DNA of 64,000 bases from Paenirhizobium naphthalenivorans (GTDB lineage: Bacteria; Pseudomonadota; Alphaproteobacteria; Rhizobiales; Rhizobiaceae). The first letter of the stretch is position 1, and each line of letters begins with the position of its first letter. Both the position numbers and the translations under genes were made by a program. The notes under the pieces are model-generated. The model made no database searches and was not told the DNA's origin. It saw nothing but the letters and a program-made list of their open reading frames with translations. Below, in pieces: positions 56,794 to 64,000 of this stretch. The stretch spans positions 62,001 to 126,000 of the forward strand of contig NZ_BJZP01000003.1 of assembly GCF_007992095.1 (NCBI RefSeq), written 5' to 3'.

Positions 56794-59166
56794 ATGCTTT
56801 TCAAATCGGCCACGAGCCGCAACATATTCTCCACTGTCGCACTCGGTGTCGTGACCACAATCGGCGTTGCAGCGACACTGGTGACGATTTCCTACGACAA
56901 CGTCCGCACGGCAAGTATCAACGAGATGCGCGCAGCAGCAACTGAGGCTGCCGCGGAGATCGAAGCCAGCCTGGGCGACGGTCATCAGATGGTAGACGGC
57001 GTGCGAATGTCGATCGTATCGTTGCGCGAGAGCGGCTCAGCCACCAGAGACAACATCATCGCGCTGATGACCACGACGCTGAAGGGCTACCCTGGTGCGC
57101 TCGGCCTGTCCACGGGGTGGGAACCGAATGCCTTCGACGGCAAGGACGCGGACTATGTCGACAAGCCGACGCACGACGCAACGGGCCGGTTTGTGCCCTA
57201 CGTCTACCGCGCCGGCAGCGAGATCAAGACGGAGGTCATGGTCGACTACGACAAGCCTGGCGCCGGCGACTTTTACCAGTTGCCGGTCAAGACCGGCAAA
57301 ACCGTACTGATGGAACCCTACGTCTATCCGGTCGACGGCAAGGACGTGCTGATGACCACTCTGTCGATACCGATCCAGGACAACGGCAAAACCGTCGCCT
57401 ATGTGGGCGCCGACATCGACCTCAACAAAACGGCTGCGGATCTTGCCGCCAAACATCCGCTGGGCAACGGCTATATCGCGCTTCTTTCATCCGCCGACGC
57501 CTTCGTCAGCTATCCCGATAAGGCTATGATGGGTAAGTCCCTCAAGGACAGCGGCGTCGACGCCAAGGCTTGGGAGAGCGCGGTGAAATCTCCGGGTGAG
57601 GCCCGGACTATTATCCAACCCGACGGCACGGAACATCTGGCCGTCGCCGTACCGATCACACCCTTTGAGGGCACCGTGTGGAACGTTGTCGTCTCCGTTC
57701 CGAGCGCCACCGTTTTTGCCGCCCTCAGTCATGTTGTCTGGAACTCCGTTCTGGTCATCGGGCTTGCCACGCTCCTGCTGGTCGTCGCCGGTTGGGTACT
57801 CGCTCGCGGCTTCATCGGCCGCATCAACCGCGTGATCGACCAGACCACACAGATCGCCGATGGCAGGCTCGACGTCGAACTGACTGACCGCGAAAGGTCC
57901 GACGAACTGGGCGACCTTTCCCGTTCACTGCAAATCCTGTTGGAAAACAACCGCCGCAAGGTTCAGCTTGAAAATGAGGCCGAGGCTCATCGCGCCCAGG
58001 AAGAACTCGAGCGAATAGAGCGGTCGAATGGCCATGCTGCGCGGGAGGAAGAAGTCCGCTTCGTCGTCTCCGAACTCGGCAATGGGCTGGCACGTCTCTC
58101 CAAAGGCGACATGACGGTTCGTCTCGACAAGCCGTTCAACGGCGCGTTCGACGCGATCCGCTCTAATTTTAACGAGTCGGTCGAGGCGCTGCAGGCCGCC
58201 ATGCTCTCCTTCAGCGACAACGCAACGACCATCCAGAACGGCTCCAACGAGATCCGCTCCGCCGCCGACGACCTTGCCCACCGCACCGAGCAGCAAGCGG
58301 CCTCTGTCGAGGAGACCGCGGCAGCATTGGCCGAAATCACCCGATCGGTCCACGAATCGACCCAGCGAGCCGAAGACGCCGGCGCGCAGGTGAACCGCAC
58401 AAAGGAAGGCGCAGAGCGCTCAGGCGAAGTGGTCAGCGCCGCTGTCGACGCGATGAGTGCCATCGAACAGTCATCCCAGTCGATTTCCAACATCATCGGC
58501 GTGATCGACGAGATCGCCTTCCAGACCAACCTTCTGGCGCTCAACGCCGGTGTCGAGGCAGCACGGGCCGGCGAAGCTGGTAAGGGCTTTGCCGTGGTGG
58601 CGCAGGAAGTGCGTGAACTCGCACAACGCTCGGCCAATGCCGCCAAGGAAATCAAGGCGCTCATCACCGCCTCCGGTGAGCAGGTCAAACATGGTGTCTC
58701 GCTCGTCGGCCAGACCGGCGAGGCCCTGCGGGCGATCGTGACGGAGGTCCAGCAGATCAACACCAACGTCCAGGCGATCGTGCTGGCCGCACGCGACCAG
58801 TCGACGGGCCTCAGCGAGATCAACTCCGCCGTCAACATCATGGACCAGGGCACGCAGAAAAACGCGGCAATGGTCGAGGAAACCAACGCGGCCTCGCATA
58901 CGCTGGTATCGGAAGTCTCCGCGCTTTCAGCCCGGCTTGCCCAGTTCAATCTCGGTAACAGCCCTGCCGCAAACCTGCGTGCCACGGCGCCCGCCGCCCC
59001 GGCACGGGCACCGGCCCCCAAGCCGCTGGCCCCGCGCCCGCCCGTTGCCAGTGCCTCGCGCAACACGGCTCCGGTCCCCTCGCCGGCCCGCGCACTCGGC
59101 AATCGCCTGGCCGCAGCCGTCGGTGCCCAGAACAGCGCGGCATCCGCCGATTGGGAAGAGTTCTGA
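56794..59166 (+). CDS. Methyl-accepting chemotaxis protein, dCache type, with CheR-tether pentapeptide
   Basis: A 790-residue chemoreceptor. Membrane helix 1 lies at about 14-36, a double-Cache periplasmic domain at about 40-300 ([40 protein letters not shown]), membrane helix 2 at about 312-336, HAMP and a second HAMP-like linker to about 460, and the signalling domain at about 480-740 with the hairpin tip [21 protein letters not shown] Pro/Ala-rich tail ends in DWEEF, matching the xWxxF tether for CheR/CheB. ATG 56794 follows AAGAGG. Ligand likely an amino or organic acid by family, unproven. Confidence 0.95.
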   Translation: MLFKSATSRNIFSTVALGVVTTIGVAATLVTISYDNVRTASINEMRAAATEAAAEIEASLGDGHQMVDGVRMSIVSLRESGSATRDNIIALMTTTLKGYPGALGLSTGWEPNAFDGKDADYVDKPTHDATGRFVPYVYRAGSEIKTEVMVDYDKPGAGDFYQLPVKTGKTVLMEPYVYPVDGKDVLMTTLSIPIQDNGKTVAYVGADIDLNKTAADLAAKHPLGNGYIALLSSADAFVSYPDKAMMGKSLKDSGVDAKAWESAVKSPGEARTIIQPDGTEHLAVAVPITPFEGTVWNVVVSVPSATVFAALSHVVWNSVLVIGLATLLLVVAGWVLARGFIGRINRVIDQTTQIADGRLDVELTDRERSDELGDLSRSLQILLENNRRKVQLENEAEAHRAQEELERIERSNGHAAREEEVRFVVSELGNGLARLSKGDMTVRLDKPFNGAFDAIRSNFNESVEALQAAMLSFSDNATTIQNGSNEIRSAADDLAHRTEQQAASVEETAAALAEITRSVHESTQRAEDAGAQVNRTKEGAERSGEVVSAAVDAMSAIEQSSQSISNIIGVIDEIAFQTNLLALNAGVEAARAGEAGKGFAVVAQEVRELAQRSANAAKEIKALITASGEQVKHGVSLVGQTGEALRAIVTEVQQINTNVQAIVLAARDQSTGLSEINSAVNIMDQGTQKNAAMVEETNAASHTLVSEVSALSARLAQFNLGNSPAANLRATAPAAPARAPAPKPLAPRPPVASASRNTAPVPSPARALGNRLAAAVGAQNSAASADWEEF

Positions 59167-59191
59167 GACGAGACAACATCCGAAAAGACAG

Positions 59192-59219
59192 ATGGCGGGC
59201 CACGGCCCGCCATTTTTTT
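59192..59219 (+). terminator. Intrinsic terminator after the chemoreceptor gene
   Basis: GGCGGGC (59194-59200) pairs with GCCCGCC (59205-59211), extended by AU pairs, with loop CACG and a run of seven U residues (59213-59219). Confidence 0.95.
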
Positions 59220-59343
59220 GCGCGGAGCCTATGACACACGCCCGCTCTGGCGGCCGGATGTAAGTTCGACCTTGGCAAGCAGTGACAAAAATCACCGCCG
59301 AACCTCCCTCCCCAACTTTCCTGCCGAGCGCTCATTTATGGGG

Positions 59344-59372
59344 TTGGTTTGCGGCAAAGATTTCCCTATAAG
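59344..59372 (+). promoter_or_regulatory. Candidate carB promoter
   Basis: TTGGTT (59344-59349) and TATAAG (59367-59372) are spaced by 17 bp, about 90 bases upstream of the carB start. Confidence 0.5.
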
Positions 59373-59404
59373 CCGCTTCTAGCCTTAAAAGACCTCGATG
59401 CGCG

Positions 59405-59432
59405 CCCCGGCCGGTGAATTCACCCTGGCCGG
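59405..59432 (+). promoter_or_regulatory. Leader hairpin upstream of carB
   Basis: The palindrome GGTGAATTCACC (59413-59424) is flanked by CCGGCC on the left and, after a 2-nt bulge, GGCCGG on the right, giving a stem within the predicted carB leader 33 bases before the ATG. No U tract follows. It may be a regulatory or stabilising leader structure. Confidence 0.35.
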
Positions 59433-59464
59433 CCTTTCGCGCAACTGAAAATTGGAAGACGCCG

Positions 59465-62962
<3,498 letters not shown>

Positions 62963-62977
62963 TCGGACACGCGATCA

Positions 62978-63014
62978 AAGCTCCGCGGCACAAGACCGCG
63001 GGGCTTGTCTTTTG
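62978..63014 (+). terminator. Intrinsic terminator after carB
   Basis: AAGCTCCGCGG (62978-62988) pairs with CCGCGGGGCTT (62996-63006), including one U-G pair, with a 7-nt loop and a UCUUUU tail. Confidence 0.8.
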
Positions 63015-63105
63015 AGCGACAAGGGGCTGCATCAATCGCTTGCGCGGATCGATCCAAACGCTAACCAAGCGGAAATGCCCATTGCAGAGCGCCAAGGAAA
63101 CACCC

Positions 63106-63561
63106 GTGGCTGTCACCGATCACGTCGAAATCCTGAGTTCCCGCCTGTTCGGCGTCGCTCCTTCGATGCTGTTCGAAGCCTTTGCCGATCCGGTCAAGCT
63201 CGCGCAGTGGTGGGGTCCCGATGGCTTCACCAACGAAATCCATGAGTTCGACCTGCGCCCCGGTGGCCGCTGGGTCATCCTGATGAAGACTGAAGAGGGA
63301 GCGGAATTCCTCAACCACTCAACCTTCCAGGAGGTCTTGGCACCTGAGCGAATCGTCTTCCTGCATCACGACCCGATCCACGTGTTCACGCTGGAAATGG
63401 ATTTTCGGCCGGAGGACGGCGGCACTCGACTCTCATGGCGCATGCTGATGGAACCGAACGAGGAAAACACCAAGTTCAAGGCATTCATCGCCTACGCCAA
63501 CGAGCAGAACTTCGATCGGCTGGAGCGAGTTTTGGGGTTGACGAACGCCTTAACCGCCTGA
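63106..63561 (+). CDS. AHSA1/SRPBCC-type protein
   Basis: A 151-residue protein with a GTG start behind AAGGA. It shows the activator-of-Hsp90 homology (AHSA1) fold signatures: SSRLFGVAPSMLFEAFADPV, LAQWWGPDGFTNEIHEFDLR and PGGRWVILM, then FLNHSTFQEVLAPERIVFLH. These START-like proteins bind small hydrophobic ligands or act as chaperone-like factors; bacterial functions are mostly unknown. Stand-alone gene, convergent to the EEP-family gene. Confidence 0.9.
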   Translation: MAVTDHVEILSSRLFGVAPSMLFEAFADPVKLAQWWGPDGFTNEIHEFDLRPGGRWVILMKTEEGAEFLNHSTFQEVLAPERIVFLHHDPIHVFTLEMDFRPEDGGTRLSWRMLMEPNEENTKFKAFIAYANEQNFDRLERVLGLTNALTA

Positions 63562-63589
63562 TCGCGTCCGTCAATCCGCACCCCTCCCC

Positions 63590-64000
63590 TCAAACGGTGG
63601 CGGCGCTGGCGATGGTCGCAACAACCGGCGCATGATCCGAGGCGATGCCGCGCGGCGGCCCGTCGCGGAAATGGTCATCAAAAACCTCGATCTTGCTGAC
63701 TGTGCCATGGCGCCGCGGATTCTTCGGATTGAGGCCGTTCGACAGGATCACGTAATCAAGAACAGAGCCGTGGCCGAAGCTGCTGTGCGTCACCGGACGG
63801 CTATTCTGCTGCGTCGGCACGAGATGCCAAGCGTCGTAGAGCTTGAAGACGTGCTTGAGATAGGCGAACGCCTCCGGGATCGCATCGCCGGCGACGCTGC
63901 CCCACGAGAAAACCCGCTCGCCCTGGGTCAGAATGCCGAGCGTATGGGATTCGGGATCCTCGTTCATGTCACCGAGCAGGATGACCGCGGCCTCCGGGTC
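63590..64000 (-). CDS. Endonuclease/exonuclease/phosphatase family protein, N-terminus cut by window edge
   Basis: The last 136 residues are visible. They include the EEP catalytic motif LLGDMNEDPES (GDxN), a SVLDYVILSN segment with the expected Asp, and the closing SDHAPVVATI with the catalytic Asp-His pair. The fold cleaves phosphodiester or phosphomonoester bonds in nucleic acids or lipids. The frame runs past the window edge; the internal Met at 63967 is not the start. Substrate unknown. Confidence 0.93.
   Translation of the reverse strand, partial: DPEAAVILLGDMNEDPESHTLGILTQGERVFSWGSVAGDAIPEAFAYLKHVFKLYDAWHLVPTQQNSRPVTHSSFGHGSVLDYVILSNGLNPKNPRRHGTVSKIEVFDDHFRDGPPRGIASDHAPVVATIASAATV

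Noticed and set aside
57987-59213. Open frame of 408 codons on the minus strand
   Set aside because: Antisense to the conserved signalling domain of the chemoreceptor; Ser/Ala/Arg-rich shadow, and it runs through the terminator.

Overview
The window is high-GC chromosomal DNA from an alphaproteobacterium, most likely a member of the Rhizobiaceae or a close relative in Rhizobiales. The reasons are the neighbourhood carA / YqeY-like / dnaG / rpoD, the many TRAP and ABC importers with periplasmic binding proteins, the long CarB and MetH proteins, and the codon bias. I cannot name the genus. No rRNA operon and no CRISPR array is present. The window cuts a ParA-like gene at its left edge and an endonuclease/exonuclease/phosphatase gene at its right edge.

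Region by region. (1) 0.5-8.7 kb, minus strand: a catabolic cluster with an N-formylglutamate amidohydrolase-like enzyme, a complete TRAP importer (small permease, large permease, Tat-type binding protein), a glutamine-synthetase-family ligase, an aldehyde dehydrogenase and an iron-containing alcohol dehydrogenase. The set fits gamma-glutamylation, oxidation and deglutamylation of an imported amino alcohol or amine (inference). A divergent MurR/RpiR regulator at 8.9 kb faces it across a promoter region with an inverted repeat. (2) 10-15.2 kb, plus strand: a Fe/polyamine-type ABC importer (binding protein, two permeases, ATPase) followed by a second, Tat-type binding protein. (3) 15.7-16.7 kb: an HPP-family membrane protein and a TetR regulator in a tight operon. 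(4) 16.8-20.5 kb: metH, with a palindrome in its promoter region. (5) 20.7-27.8 kb: an AGE epimerase, two small secreted proteins and a MacAB-like ATPase / permease / adaptor operon.

(6) 27.9-34.4 kb is a small integrated island of about 6.5 kb. A tyrosine integrase sits against a tRNA-Ile2(CAU) gene, and the last 15 bp of that tRNA are repeated exactly at 27945-27959, which marks the other end. The cargo is a candidate HUH-type replication protein behind two iteron-like repeats, a serine recombinase, an AT-rich gene with a PD-(D/E)XK-like motif set, a broken P-loop NTPase, a frame-disrupted coiled-coil gene and a 59-residue gene coupled to the integrase. This is the least conventional part of the window.

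(7) 34.6-44 kb: single genes, including a SIMPL-domain protein, a YjbQ-family protein, a GAF-PAS-GGDEF-EAL enzyme, a UPF0303 protein, an ArgP/LysE divergent pair, an M20 amidohydrolase and a proline-rich DUF930 protein. (8) 44-53 kb: rpoD, a membrane class III nucleotide cyclase lying between rpoD and dnaG, dnaG, a YqeY-like gene, and divergent carA. (9) 52-64 kb: a MATE exporter, a zinc metallopeptidase, an amidase, a large chemoreceptor with a C-terminal CheR-tether motif, carB and an AHSA1-type protein.

Several convincing intrinsic terminators separate these units (after the alcohol dehydrogenase, SIMPL gene, rpoD, YqeY-like gene, carA, metallopeptidase, chemoreceptor and carB). All functional names rest on sequence motifs read by eye and on gene context; no database search was run.
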